NCBI GenBank assembly: GCA_019828565.1 | Contig: JAHDYR010000029.1 | Coordinates: forward strand, 1-64,000 | Source: Carpediemonas membranifera | Taxonomy: Eukaryota > Fornicata | Direction: 5' to 3' | DNA length: 64,000 nt | In this document: positions 50,178 to 60,862 of the stretch, piece after piece | Position numbering within the stretch: position 1 is the first letter of the stretch | Layout of the letters: each line of letters begins with the position of its first letter | Translations under genes and position numbers: made by a program | Notes under the pieces: model-generated | What the model saw: only the letters and a program-made list of their open reading frames with translations | What the model was told of the DNA's origin: nothing | The model's database searches: none

Positions 50178-50310
50178 CCCGGTTTAGCTGAATCCACAAA
50201 TGTGGATCGGCTCGGGCTGCCGTATAGGTGGCCTGCTCTGGACTTATGGCTGGAGATACAGTTGGCAGGTAGTTGACTCGTACATGCTCATATGGACAAC
50301 CGACGGCCAT

Positions 50311-51017
50311 TTACTTCTGGTGCTTTTCCTGCTCTCTCTTCTCCATCTGGTCGTCATACTCGGCCCTCGTCAGCCTCACAGTTGTCATCCCGGCATCACG
50401 GATGTGCTCAAAGGCCTCAACGGGCAGCTTCGGCATCCCGTCGTCGCTGTCGCTGCTGCTGCCCAAGTCTGACTCGCTCTCGTGATAGCGGCGAAGGCGA
50501 ATGCGTTTAAGGTGCTAGGCATCACAGCGGACATCGCGGATGGTGCCCCGGTGAATAGCAACCAGTCAGCGAGTTCCGGGGGAATCTGGAGCTCGCTCAC
50601 ATCAATATCGCGGGCTGATGTGGCAGTCATGCCTGTGTGGCTGATGATAAGAGCCAGCGCATTGTAGGGGAAGACTAGTCGGACAATAGCTTCCAATGCG
50701 ACAGGCTCAAACTGCCCAAGCGGCTTGACATTGTCTCTGCCGGAGTTTCGGAATGAGTTGACGGCACTGAGAGTGACAGCAGCGGTTGCCTTGCTCAATG
50801 ATGCAGCAAAACCGGGCACAAGCGATCTAACCTCCTCGGACCGGATCACGGAGAGCGCTTCGTCCTCGGTACTCCCTCGCTCACGTTGTACGAATTGAAC
50901 GAACCGCGAAAGGTTGTTTGCGGCCGCTTTCCGGGAAGATTTCTTGCTGATGGTGCATAACCAAGCATTCTTCACAGCTTCCATGGTTGTTTCCATCTCC
51001 CGCGGACTTCCTTCCAT
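50311..51017 (-). CDS. Recombinase-like (SAM-fold) protein
   Basis: Starts MEGSPREMETTMEAVKNAWL. The frame is open to about 50500 and then shifts by one into a charged tail ending near 50311 (ESESDLGSSSDSDDGMPKLP, EYDDQMEKREQEKHQK). SSRKAAANNLSRFVQFVQRE and LSKATAAVTLSAVNSFRN match the helical pattern of tyrosine-recombinase core-binding domains. LALIISHTGMTATSARDIDV sits where catalytic domains have the first Arg, which is absent here. The domain then ends early. The frameshifted paralogue is at 4440-5569. It may be a DNA-binding derivative of a recombinase. This is inference from pattern, not proven homology. Confidence 0.5.
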
Positions 51018-51475
51018 CGATATACGGATTTCAGACTTTCGTCATGCACAAAAATTCGAATCTCTCCAAATGCCCAAAACAGTGGTCAACCCGTGTTCAG
51101 GGGTACAAAAGAGTGCCATAGGCACGTTCTTGCATTTCAAAATATTCTAGAGGTCGTTCATAAATTCTCAGATGGCCAACAGTACGAAAGTCTGAAATCC
51201 ATTTATCATGAGACCCGACAAATTTGAAATCCATTTATCGGGTGGATACATCACTGTAGAGGGTATTCATGGATATAGGTGCCTTTTCGGTGCCGAGGGG
51301 AGTCAACATTTGAGGTCGTGCAGGCAGAAAGTCTGAAATCCGTATATCTCATCACTGCTTATAGATCCTGGCAGACAACGCCTTCCTGGCGACGTCTGGG
51401 GTGTAAGGATTCGCTTGCCTCTGTGTTGTCGCATCAGCTTCGCTGAAAACGGGGGAACTGACCCGCGCATTCGCG
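51018..51475. other. No gene recognised
   Basis: Upstream of the minus-strand gene. Contains repeated words AGTCTGAAATCC and ATTTATC (51190-51240, 51330-51350), as degenerate short repeats possibly bound by an element protein. Confidence 0.35.
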
Positions 51476-52250
51476 CACTTTATGCTCGCAACGAGATTGA
51501 AATGGCGAACTTAAGAATAGAAAGAATACTGGCGGCTTTAACGTAGTAGGCATGCACATATCACTAAGAAACATCAGTATGCGGGCGCAGAGCATCATTA
51601 AAGCAACAATTATCTCTAAACAACATCAAGTACCAAAAGTCCATCAGGACGAAACGATATGAACTATAAATGGAGCACAGAGCAGTACAGATGATTTGAG
51701 AGTACCAGGCATGGCCAGAATACCGCAATTATCGTCCGTTCATCCACGTGACCTCCATCTTGGTCGGTATCCAGAGAACGCCCGTCAGACGCTTGCAACG
51801 GAACATTTAGGGGGAGCATCCTGAATGGGGCCAGATTTGAGGGACCCTTGGTCTGACATGTCATGACCGAGTACTCTAGGGGCCTCCACAGTGCGTCCCG
51901 AGGTACGTTATAGCACCACAGACCTTCCCCCAAAAGCTGACTCCTGGACCCCTTGGCCGGAGCTCGCCCGAAGCGTGCCTCGGCTTGAACTAACGGCAAG
52001 AGAGCATAAAATCAGCCCTTTCGAACCGTGTTTTTATGCTCTGCTGCCGTTATAGAATTATTCAAAGGGCCCTCTCTTTGCGCTTTTTTTCTGGTTCGTG
52101 GGACGAAGTAGGGACGGACAAAAAAGCAGATACGGAAGGTATTGGAGGTAATGAGGCCGCCTAGGTACATAGTTGCCGTGTGGATGGTTTCAGTTTATTA
52201 CTTTTGGCACTCTATGTCCATTTTTTTATGCTCTCTTGCTGATAGTGCCG
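51476..52250 (+). repeat. 5' flank of OTU element, copy at the intact gene
   Basis: Reverse-complement match of 3220-3915. Contains the hairpin formed by ATAAAATCAGCCC and GGTTCGAAAGG-type arms, and TTTTTTTATGCTC right before the OTU gene (52218-52232), repeated at 52029-52040. Confidence 0.65.
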
Positions 52251-52253
52251 AAC

Positions 52254-54007
52254 ATGGACTTGCTAAAGTGGATTGAGAGCGCTAGCAAGGAACAGTACGA
52301 TGCGATATTGGCTGCATACACCAAGGCAACCACCAATCATGCCAAATGTGCTGTTCTTCGCGCGGTTTTGCTGGATGAACGGAAACTGCTCGATCTAGTG
52401 ATCAGGAAGCGTTTGTAGTCATAGCAATGCTTATATAGGAATCAACCTGAACCATATCACCACGAAATTCCGCCTCATGAAGGACGAGAAGGAGGAGCTC
52501 CAGGATAAGTTGAAGAAGCAGTTTATGGCACTCGCCGGACCAAGAAGTTCCAAGAAGCTCGGCGCGCTGGCGAAGTGGGTTGACGACAACCAGGCTGATA
52601 TCGTGTATAGCCAGGGAGAAGCGCAAGGCGCGTAAGGCCATTATTGAGGCCATTGACGCCGAGGAGAAGGACAAGGGCAAGGGCAAGGCCGAGAGCGCTA
52701 AGAAAGAACCCGTCGACGATGAGAGTGGCGTGGACAGTGGTGAAGAGAGCGGCGTCGACGATTCTGAGTTGTGCGACAGTGAGAGTGAGGTGGACTTTGA
52801 CAACGAGTCCGACGATGAGATTAGAGAACGCGCGATCAAGCGCCGGCGCGAGAGAAAGATCGCCCAGAAGCTCAAGGAGTGGGAGGACAATAACGCTCGC
52901 AACTACGTCCTGTGGCATAGAGTCCAGAAGGAGGTGCACGGCGAGCTTCGCATTCGCGCCTCTCGAGAGTCAGCTTCGGTTGCTGGGGACAACCACGTCG
53001 ACGTCCAGTTCGACAGATACCTTCGCGTATCCAAGCTGCTCGAAATGAAGGACTGGATTCACAAAGACCTCCCATCTCTTCCGATGGAGGCACGAGTGCT
53101 CCATCACAAGGCGCAGAAGAGAGTACTCGAGCTGGAGGAGACCGTCACGAGGTTGCTGCAAGACGTGGGGTACGCAGCTGACATCTCCATGGGTGCCAGC
53201 CCGACACCCGCGCCGTTTCGCCGCGACCTACCCCAGTCGGGCACACACCAAGCACGAACGAGTACCCCCCGCCGTACGGGGAAGAGCGACACAATCCACA
53301 TGAAGCGCAAGGCCCTCATGACAATCCCTCAGAAGATCGCTGATGTCGATAGCAACTCAGAGGAGTCAGACGAGGAGGAGATGGTGACAGAGGAGAAGAA
53401 GCGCGAGGCACACGAGGAGGTGGTGACAGAGGAGAGGAAGGGTGAGTCACATGAGGAGGACGTGACCAAATGCGACGCCTGCATCCAGACTGAGCCGGAG
53501 ACTCAGACTCGCATCACCTCTGAGGCCGCGGTGCAGACGTGCATCAACGCGGAGGCTCTCACGGCTGGCTGTACCGCGATTCATGTCAAGAGTGACGGCA
53601 ACTGCGTTGCATATTGTCTCCAAGCCATTGAGTTGGGTGGCAGAGTTGATGGCGACTTCGAAAAGTGGCAGCGTGGCCTCTGCCAGTCAGTGAAGGCCAA
53701 GTACTGGTCTAAGAAGAATTTCACGGAGCGTAGCCTGACAGATCCGGACTCCGGCTACTATAACTCGAACGCCATCCGAGTCTGGGCGAGGAAACAGAAG
53801 CGGAACATCCTTGTTGTCCAGTCATACGACGGATACAACGGCATGCAAGGCATCTCCGCCATCTTATACCTGTTTGATGGCACCACCATGCTTGCACCCG
53901 ATGCAGACTTGTGGGGGTTGACAGATAATTTCGCTATTGTCATCGAAGGCGATCCGGCTCACGCCACGCTGTACCAGAAGAAGTGCGAGGTCGTTGAGAT
54001 TGAATAA
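52254..54007 (+). CDS. OTU-family cysteine protease of the transposon
   Basis: A short first frame (52254-52418, MDLLKWIESASKEQYDAILA) is followed by a frame starting MKDEKEELQDKLKKQF (52476) that shifts at about 52614 into the 475-codon ORF to 54007. There is an extra G in CAGGGAG; the inverted copy has CAGGAG. Acidic Ser/Glu segments occupy the middle. At about residue 338 of the long ORF lies SDGNCVAYCLQAIEL, the OTU active-site Asp-Gly-Asn-Cys. NILVVQSYDGYNG and a C-terminal AHATLY could supply the His. OTU enzymes remove ubiquitin; in transposons such proteases may protect or process element proteins. Joining of the first frame (intron or indel) is unsettled. Confidence 0.7.
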
Positions 54008-54122
54008 AGATTTGGATATGCCCGTGTAGCCAGCGGTTCATGACCTGCAGCAGACATTTGGACGTACAGCGGGATACCACATCAATTAGGTCACTTGCGG
54101 GCTAAGATTGTCGTTGTCGATC

Positions 54123-55133
54123 GTCATTCACCGGAGGAGCAGGCCAGAGTCACTTGCCATCTGGCGCATCATGAGGAGATATTGGAATGTGATGATGTGT
54201 TTATTGACTAAATGAGCTGGAATTAGGCGGGTTTGATGTTGCTTACATGTTCTGTGGCATGCCTGATGTCCAAAGATGTATTTTGGCACAGTGATGTTGT
54301 TTAGTGTGCTCATTGCTGACCGCATAGTTATCTGACTTCAATGTGTCGTGTTGATGGCAAGAAATCGATGGTAGCTCGCACGTTTGAGGTAGTTGCTTGT
54401 TGCATCGATGCAACGCACTTTAAGGATTAACCACCTGCACCCCATAGCCGTTTCCTAAGGCCAGATACGGTCCTCTGTAGCGTATATACACGCGTGAATT
54501 GGGACTAGATGGGACTAGATGCAGTGTTGTGGCATGATCTGCAAGATCGACCAGCCCCTGGATCACTTGGGCCTGCCTCCGTGCCCGGCCTGTTGCGATC
54601 AATGATGGTGATTACTTGCAACGAACGCGATCACCGGAAATTACCTTACCTTACCTTACCTGCAGGTACCATGGGTGTTCGTTTTCGTCTCCAAACGCCA
54701 TGGTGTAAGAGCATAAAGTGCATTTTCTGTTTACTGTGCCGTTGGGGATTGATGGCGCTGGCGTAGGGGTGCTGTGTGGGCGCCAGGGATGACGGCGCCA
54801 GGGATGAGACGCCAGGGATGAGGGAGCCAAGATGAGGGCGCCAGGGATGAGGCGCCAGGGATGAGGCGCCAGGATGAGGGAGCCAAGATGAGGGCGCCAG
54901 GGATGAGGAGTACAGTATTTGAACCCCGAAAACGCCATATTACCAGCACCAATGAGCTTCATCAACGAAGATGCGCTCACTGGTGCCGGTTATGGCGTTT
55001 TCGGGGTTCGTCGATCATTCTGCTCCCAAATCTGCACCTGTATTTTCGTGAGCATGCCCGGGAGCTGGGCCAGACGAGTGGTGCCACAGGGACTAAGCTC
55101 CGCTGCTCAGCCTCTGCCAGGCGACACTCGTCT
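54123..55133 (+). repeat. Fused repeat B-A, permuted copy
   Basis: 54123-54536 copies block B and 54537-55133 copies block A with no base between. At the first site the order is A (48351), 745 bp of other DNA, then B (49764). The order is therefore permuted. A tandem or circular A-X-B intermediate that lost X would explain it. The copy ends inside the minus-strand gene at 55134. Confidence 0.8.
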
Positions 55134-55662
55134 CAATCATCTCAGCGACGTTGGCACCGTTGACTGACGAAGCTTGCATTGCACGCGTGGAGTCAACGGA
55201 CATAGTGGGCTGCTCAGCGGTCTGAACAGTGGGGTGGGGGGTGGGGACGGCAGGATTGCGGCGCGGCTGGCATACCCGGAAGGCTCTTTGGGAGCTGTCG
55301 AGCTTGGAATTTCGCAAATGATCAGTTTCAGCGTCAGTGAGAGTTACAAGCTGGCTGAGTCCGGCTATCAATGCGGCACGCCCTGTATCTGTCGCGTGAA
55401 TTCCTTGGTAGATGCCCTTCGTGTTAGGAGAGAGTTTGCGGCCAGCAAGGTTCTCGATAGCCTTGGGTACTGACCTCATGAAGTCCTGCTTACGCGGCAT
55501 GCGCTCTAGAACAGTTTTTGGGAGGATTGCAAGGATTGCATCCGCGATGGAGCGACAATCGCATTTCGTGCTTCTCTCTTCCCAACGATAGCATGTTGCG
55601 ATGATTGTGTGCACAATATCACGCACAGTATCTCTTGAAAGCCGCTCCTGGTCTTCTACCAT
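55134..55662 (-). pseudogene. Unknown protein, C-terminus replaced by repeat A
   Basis: Starts MVEDQERLSRDTVRDIVHTI, includes IIATCYRWEERSTKCDCRSI, then helices (AIENLAGRKLSPNTKGIYQG, ALIAGLSQLVTLTD) and a Pro/Thr-rich tail. The frame enters the repeat at 55133 and ends with unrelated residues. The family is not recognised. A plus-strand frame starting in the overlap (55601-55930, GMDRLARAKDLLNIEQERAK) could be a divergent exon but has no clear start. Confidence 0.4.
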
Positions 55663-56010
55663 ACTGCCCCCCTTTTGTGGGGGTGTAAAAAAACTGAGTG
55701 CAGTTTTAAGTTGGAAATGGAATCCTACAGGTATAGAGACTAGTACGAAGATAGGAACCGTTATAGCTGCAATTGATGCAATATTAGCACATCCAGGACT
55801 GTGGGCGGTAGCAGAGCGTGCTGGAATGGATAGATTAGCAAGAGCGAAGGACTTACTCAATATAGAGCAAGAAAGGGCCAAATGCGGGATTCCGCCATCA
55901 AGTTCAGAAGAGTACAGTGATTCACAGTAAACCGTAGCGATCTATTGAGTTATATTCAGTTCTGGCCATGTTCGGCTTTTCCGGAATGTCAAAAATTTGA
56001 CACGTCCATT
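55663..56010. other. Possible plus-strand exon, otherwise no gene
   Basis: The open plus frame to 55930 (IETSTKIGTVIAAIDAILAH) looks protein-like but has no assignable start or domain. Nothing else supported. Confidence 0.3.
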
Positions 56011-56122
56011 TCTCCAAATTGCTGATTGCCAACGCTAGACCAGACATGCCAGGCTGTAGTACACGTGCTATACTACAACGTGGTGGTTCTGGTTTGCCGT
56101 TGGCAATCAGCAATTTCGAGAA
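56011..56122. mobile_element. Fold-back element, ~105 bp
   Basis: TTCTC-C-AAATTGCTGATTGCCAACG near 56011-56036 pairs with CGTTGGCAATCAGCAATTT-C-GAGAA at 56097-56121, with a further ACCAGA/TCTGGT pair inside. MITE-like, no ORF. Confidence 0.65.
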
Positions 56123-56442
56123 CAGACAAACTTCTTTTGCGATTTTTGCAACTTCTGGAGCATATATCATTTGGTACAGACCCAGCCACGCAATAAAAAC
56201 GCATAGCGTGGCTTACCATGGTCGGAACTATCTTAGAAAAGTTTGCGGTAAATATTGAGTAAATATTTGATATAGATCTCGAGATTTAATGTCCCTTAGG
56301 TAGCCCTTGGATGCAAACATCCGCCCAGTAAATTTCGCTGTACAGCTCTAGCCCAATACAAAAATATGAGGGCTCGAAGTTTTGGCCTTCTCAGAAAAAG
56401 GTGGCAGTATACTGCTACTTTTCTTTGCTTGAGTAGCTGTAT
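56123..56442. other. Right subterminal region of the transposon
   Basis: No gene. Holds the 72 bp repeat (56342-56413) also found at 48115, and the near-palindrome GTGGCAGTATACTGCTAC (56400-56417), a plausible recombinase or transposase binding site. Confidence 0.5.
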
Positions 56443-56460
56443 TACACCCCCTCCAGACAG
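56443..56460 (-). repeat. 18 bp terminal inverted repeat (right)
   Basis: Exact reverse complement of 47607-47624. Confidence 0.85.
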
Positions 56461-56464
56461 CATG
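56461..56464 (+). repeat. Target-site duplication CATG (right)
   Basis: Matches 47603-47606. Confidence 0.85.
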
Positions 56465-57825
56465 TCTTTGGCACCAAGAACCCCAAACGGGGCCAGATTA
56501 TCATGACCAACTGGGAGGAAAACGATTTCAGCTCCGGAAAGGGTATCACCAGAGCCCTGGAAGGAACAGCCGTGATCATCGGAAACCCAGAATCGCTCGC
56601 GAGAGTAGGCGAACCAGCGCGACCCATCCTCCTGGAAATCCACTCGGAGTGGAACGGGCGCCGCCGCGCTGTCCAAGACGGTTTCCCTTGGGCGAACCTG
56701 AGGGGGGAGCCACGGAAATAGACGCGGAAAAGATGCTTACTCTAGACGTCAGCGACACCAAAACGATGACCCTATCCCAAGCGGCGTCTTTGATGCCCGT
56801 CCACAAATTCGACATAGCTGGAGGCCACATGGGCAGAGAAGCCAGGAAGAAGATCTTCAACTACTTCACGGAGGTCCCAGCCGACGATCGAGAACTCCTG
56901 GCCAACATGTGTGTCGACCCGGAGACAGGCTCCATCAACTTCCTCCCCTCGTTCCTCCCCCGGGACTGGGGTATCACGGATGAACCAGCAGAAAGAGGGA
57001 AGAGGCGAGTGGGCACCTTGAGGAGCGCCTCCTGGATAGGCAAACTCGCCCTGGCGGGCTCAGGCGTGGAACACCCAAAAGGGGGGAAGCCATGGGACAC
57101 GCTGAACTGTGTTTTCCCGGAAGGCGCCAGCACTAACGCCAAGAACAGACTGAGGACCGAGAGGAAGCAGGCGCTTCGAACAAAGGTGAGACGAAGGGCT
57201 ACTGAACTCGCCAAGATGCTCCACAGGAGGACGGAGGTCTACCTGCCGAATGGCGGCATAGGGGGCCTATATGGCCCTCCACGCGGGCAAATTGTCACTG
57301 AACAACCGCAAAGTAGCAGGACAGAGCGAACAGAGCCCGGGCCCCCTCCAACTAAGAGCTGTGCCCCCCATACCCCCAACCCATCAGCCAAGACCCGCCA
57401 GGTCAGACAGGTGGACCAAGAGGACCTGCAGCCCAAAAAGAGCACGACAGGAGGACACCGACCTGGGCAGAGGCATAGCGGCCCTGCTGGACCAAGCCAT
57501 GGCCCGGCGAGAAGCAGAGGTCAGACAACAGCTGGAAGAAGCTGCAGCCAGAACCATCAACGAGCTCAAGGCCAAAAGCCAGGAGCTGGAGGAAGAACGG
57601 GAAGCCCGGAGAGCAGCCCAAGCTGCGTTGGACGAGATGCGGAAGGACCTCAGGGAGACAACGGAGAAGTGCTCGTCTCTAACCGAAGAGAACGAGGACT
57701 TACTCAGCCGCGCGGCCCGACTCTCGGCAACCAACGAAGCCCTCAGCTTCACCCTAGCAGCCAAGATGGATAACTTCAGGTCTGACCTGAGAAGGAAGAG
57801 AGGCGAGGAGAAGGAAGGAGAGTAG
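56465..57825 (+). CDS. LINE ORF1, C-terminal part with coiled coil
   Basis: Continues the LINE frame after the insertion: KRGQIIMTNWEENDFSSGKG, ALEGTAVIIGNPESLARVGE. Slips near 56690 and 57330 are needed to connect to the 56649 frame (AASLMPVHKFDIAGGHMGRE, GSINFLPSFLPRDWG, basic helices) and then to the 57271-57825 frame. The end is a long coiled coil (AEVRQQLEEAAARTINELKA, EELEEEREARRAAQAALDE-like heptads) and a basic tail (RSDLRRKRGEEKEGE). Coiled-coil plus basic regions are typical of LINE ORF1 RNA-binding proteins that trimerise. Confidence 0.6.
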
Positions 57826-58397
57826 AAACAATCATAAGTAAGAGGTGCAGAGGGTAGTGTGATATAAGTCTGAGCTAAAAGTGTATATATGAACCAGCAT
57901 GTATGGCCAGGCTGTGACTAGTAGGGCCTTAAAGTCCAAATGGACACCGGCGAACCATTCCGGCGGGAGCAAAAATGCAACACATTCTTTTTCAACAAAC
58001 CCCTGTGCCCCACAGGGGCCGGGGGCAGGGTTACCAAAAGGTAAAAAGAGCCCTGCCTGTCCGGCAGGCTGTAACTCCAGCCTTGGGAGGGGCAACAACC
58101 ACTGTCGCTCCCACCTAAGCTCGTTAGGTAATGGTCCTGCCATGCGGCGAGGAAGGAAGCTAAGCGGAGACCGGCAGCAATGCCGACAAGCATCGTGAGG
58201 CCCCGACTGTGAAAGGGAATGGTATGCCCTAGGCCGGGAACTAAGGGAATACAGGCACAAGCCTGCCCAAAAGGAAACGACTGCTCGGTTAGAGGCCTCA
58301 GCAACCCACCAAAAGGTACGCCCAAAAAGGGAATGTCTACAAAGAGCAGATTAGTGCGCGCAGGGTAACTCCCGCAGTTTATGTCAGAACAACCTGA
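57826..58397. other. LINE inter-ORF region
   Basis: 572 bp with no clear ORF. It contains inverted words CCCTGTGCCCCACAGGGGCC and GCCTGTCCGGCAGGC, which form tight hairpins (58009-58030, 58054-58068). They may help translation of ORF2 or RNA folding; this is speculative. Confidence 0.4.
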
Positions 58398-59040
58398 ATG
58401 AGAATAATATCGCTAAACAGCGAAGGGCACCTAGCGGGCGCAAACGATTACAGCGGATCCATAGCTTTATCCATCCGCAAGAGGATAAGGACTGATGCGA
58501 TCCTCCTCCAGGAAACCAAGCGGTACGGTAATACCACCATCCCTTGCTGGGTAGATCTCCAGTACGCCTGTGCAGGAGAGGTCAAGCCATTAGAGGCAAC
58601 GCGCAAGCGACCCACAAAGGGACTGGCCACACTGATTAGCCCGCACTCCAAAGCGGAATGGGACGTAGGCGTGTCCGACGGGACGAACCACGAATCCAAG
58701 TAAGCATCCTCAAAGCATCGAGGGCCACGGCAGTCATCAATATCTACGCTCCCGATAGTGGATGTGCACGACCCGAGATTGAGGAGTTCGACCGGATGCT
58801 AGAGCAAACCGTCGCGAACTATGAGGGGTGTGACATCATCATCATCGGGGACTGGAACAGGAGGCCAGGGAAACTCAGGCAAGCAACTGCGATGACCCTC
58901 CAGCGATGGAACCTCACCCCAATAGCACCAACTGCACCGACGTACGGGACTAACTCCCGAACGTCCACAATAGACTTATGCAGCGGTAACAGGGGGTATC
59001 CAAAACCCGGTTGTTAGGGTAATAGACAAGACCACAATCG
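58398..59040 (+). CDS. LINE APE-type endonuclease
   Basis: MRIISLNSEGHLAGANDYSG (Asn of motif I), AILLQETKRYGN (catalytic Glu), VINIYAPDSG and IIIIGDWNRRPG (GD-N motif), TSTIDLCSG and later GHWGSAHKAIEL (His). It nicks target DNA for target-primed reverse transcription. The frame slips near 58690 and again near 59008. Motif residues are all present. Confidence 0.85.
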
Positions 59041-60862
59041 GGCACTGGGGGTCGGCACACAAAGCCATAGAGCTCACCTGGGATAGCAACCCGACAGGGA
59101 AACCAGAGATATCAAAGAGACTGGAAATCCCACGGATCGATACGTGGCTGGTCAAACCCAGGAGAACAGGGCCCAAGCTAGAAGAGTGGCCACCACTAGA
59201 CAGCAAAATACCAGTGGACGAGATGGAGACTCTCATAAGGAAATGGTTGTCCACCGGGTTTGCTACCTCCAGAAGGCACCCATTCGCTGTAGAAAACCAG
59301 GAACGTATCCCTAGTGAGGTATGGGAACGGCTGGCCAAAGCCTCCACCTGGAGCAAAACCGCCGCCAAAGATATCAAAAAGTCCCTCAACGGAGCACTGA
59401 GCAGATCATGGAGGACCTTCCAACATGACTGGAATGAGCAGGTTGAGGTTGGATCCCGTGATGGGTACAAAACGACAAAAAGGATCCTCGCAAACCAAGT
59501 GTTCCGCTTCTGGAACGAGAAGCAGCACGCCGGTCTCCCGGTGATGCTGAAGGCTGGAAACAAGATTCTAGCAAGGCAGAGGGAGATTGCAGACTCCCTC
59601 CAGGAGCAGTACGCGAAGGTAAGCTCCGGGAAGGAACCCACCTGGGAACCCACCTGGGAAACCGAGCCGGAAACGGACATGGAGGACCATCCGCCATCGC
59701 TTGAAGAAGTGACAGCGGCGGTCAAGTCCATAAGGAAGTCCTCGGCCGGAGGCCCGGACGGGATTATTGGAGATTGTCTGAGGGACCTCCCCGAGTCAGC
59801 GTACGAGGCAATCACAATCCTGCTCGCGAAAGTATACGACAGCGGGACCATGCCAACCACATGGAAGTATGCAGCGGTGTCGCCTATCCACAAGGTTGGG
59901 AAGGACAAGCTCACGCCCAGCTCGTACAGACCGATCTCCCTCACCCCCTCCTATACAGAGCCTACGGGAGGATACTGAAATGGCGCCTCAGGCCGACGGT
60001 GGAGAAGTTCATCCCCAGAGAGCAAGTTGGGTTCATGAAAGGGAAAACTGTAGTGGATCACATAGCCCTCCTAGCCCAACTCCACCAGTCCGGAAACCGT
60101 ACCAGCGTCCTACTTGACATAGCAAAAGCATATGATACGGTCCCAAGGGACCTGCTGGTGAACAAGTTGACGCTCATGGGGGTACACCCAAGACTGACGA
60201 GGGCCATCCGAAATACACTTACAGAAACGTACATCTCGGTACGAGGGGCAAGCACATGGTCCAGAACAAACATGGGGGTCAAGCAAGGATGTGTGGTGGC
60301 CCCCACTCTGTTCATTCTCTTCACAGCTAACTGGCTAAGCCAGGCGGCACTGTACCTCCGGCATAGAGAGATCCCGGACCCCTGCCTCCCTCCAACGGAC
60401 GATAGGCCCAAAAACTGCCTCATTGCAATGTTTGTAGATGATACAAGCATCTCAGCCGAGACCCCGCAGCTCGCCGAAGAAGGCACAGACGCAGTGGTCA
60501 GGGTAATTGAAGCCCATGGACTCCAGACCAGCCCAGGCAAAAGTGTGGTGATAAGTACCGACGTAACTGCAGCGGTCAGCATCCAAGGAACTCCCACACT
60601 GGCGTCAGACTCAGCAAGGTATCTGGGACTCTGGCTAGCCAGCGGGAAGAATCCGTTGGCAGCATGCATCAAAATGAAGACGTCACAATCCCGGAAATAC
60701 CTAGCCCTGGCAAGGAGAGCAGGGTGGACCAAAGGATCCACCCCGGCCACCACCTCGGAATCCATCCTCAGAACCTTCCTCTGGCCCAAGATCGAGTTCG
60801 GGATCGAGATCTGGGGCCAAGCGCCAGGGGAAGAGCCATCTGGAACAACTGGCGCGGCCTAA
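59041..60862 (+). CDS. LINE reverse transcriptase
   Basis: Frame to 59978: KWLSTGFATSRRHPFAVENQ, KSIRKSSAGGPDGIIGDCLR, and MPTTWKYAAVSPIHKVGKDK followed by SSYRPISLTPSYTEP. It slips near 59945 into the 59774-60862 frame: FIPREQVGFMKGKTVVDHIA, VLLDIAKAYDTVPRDLLVNK (first Asp), NMGVKQGCVVAPTLFILFTA and CLIAMFVDDTSISAE (F-V-D-D in place of F/Y-A-D-D). All RT blocks are in order. Two or more slips prevent a single product. Confidence 0.88.

Larger units (their letters stand above)
47607..56460. mobile_element. 8.85 kb DNA transposon carrying an OTU-protease gene
   Basis: Bounded by perfect 18 bp inverted repeats and a CATG duplication, and inserted in a LINE ORF whose frame is restored without it. 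Contents: two small ORFs, repeat blocks A and B with minisatellites and hairpins, the recombinase-like gene (50311-51017, minus), the OTU gene (plus) and a truncated unknown gene (minus). No DDE transposase is visible. It may be non-autonomous, use the recombinase-like protein, or have lost the transposase. A subterminal near-palindrome GTGGCAGTATACTGCTAC (56400-56417) has a half-match near the left end. Confidence 0.8.

Noticed and set aside
47607-56460. Helitron interpretation of the A/B repeats
   Set aside because: The outer element has inverted terminal repeats and a 4 bp duplication, and no Rep/helicase gene or TC...CTRR ends are seen.
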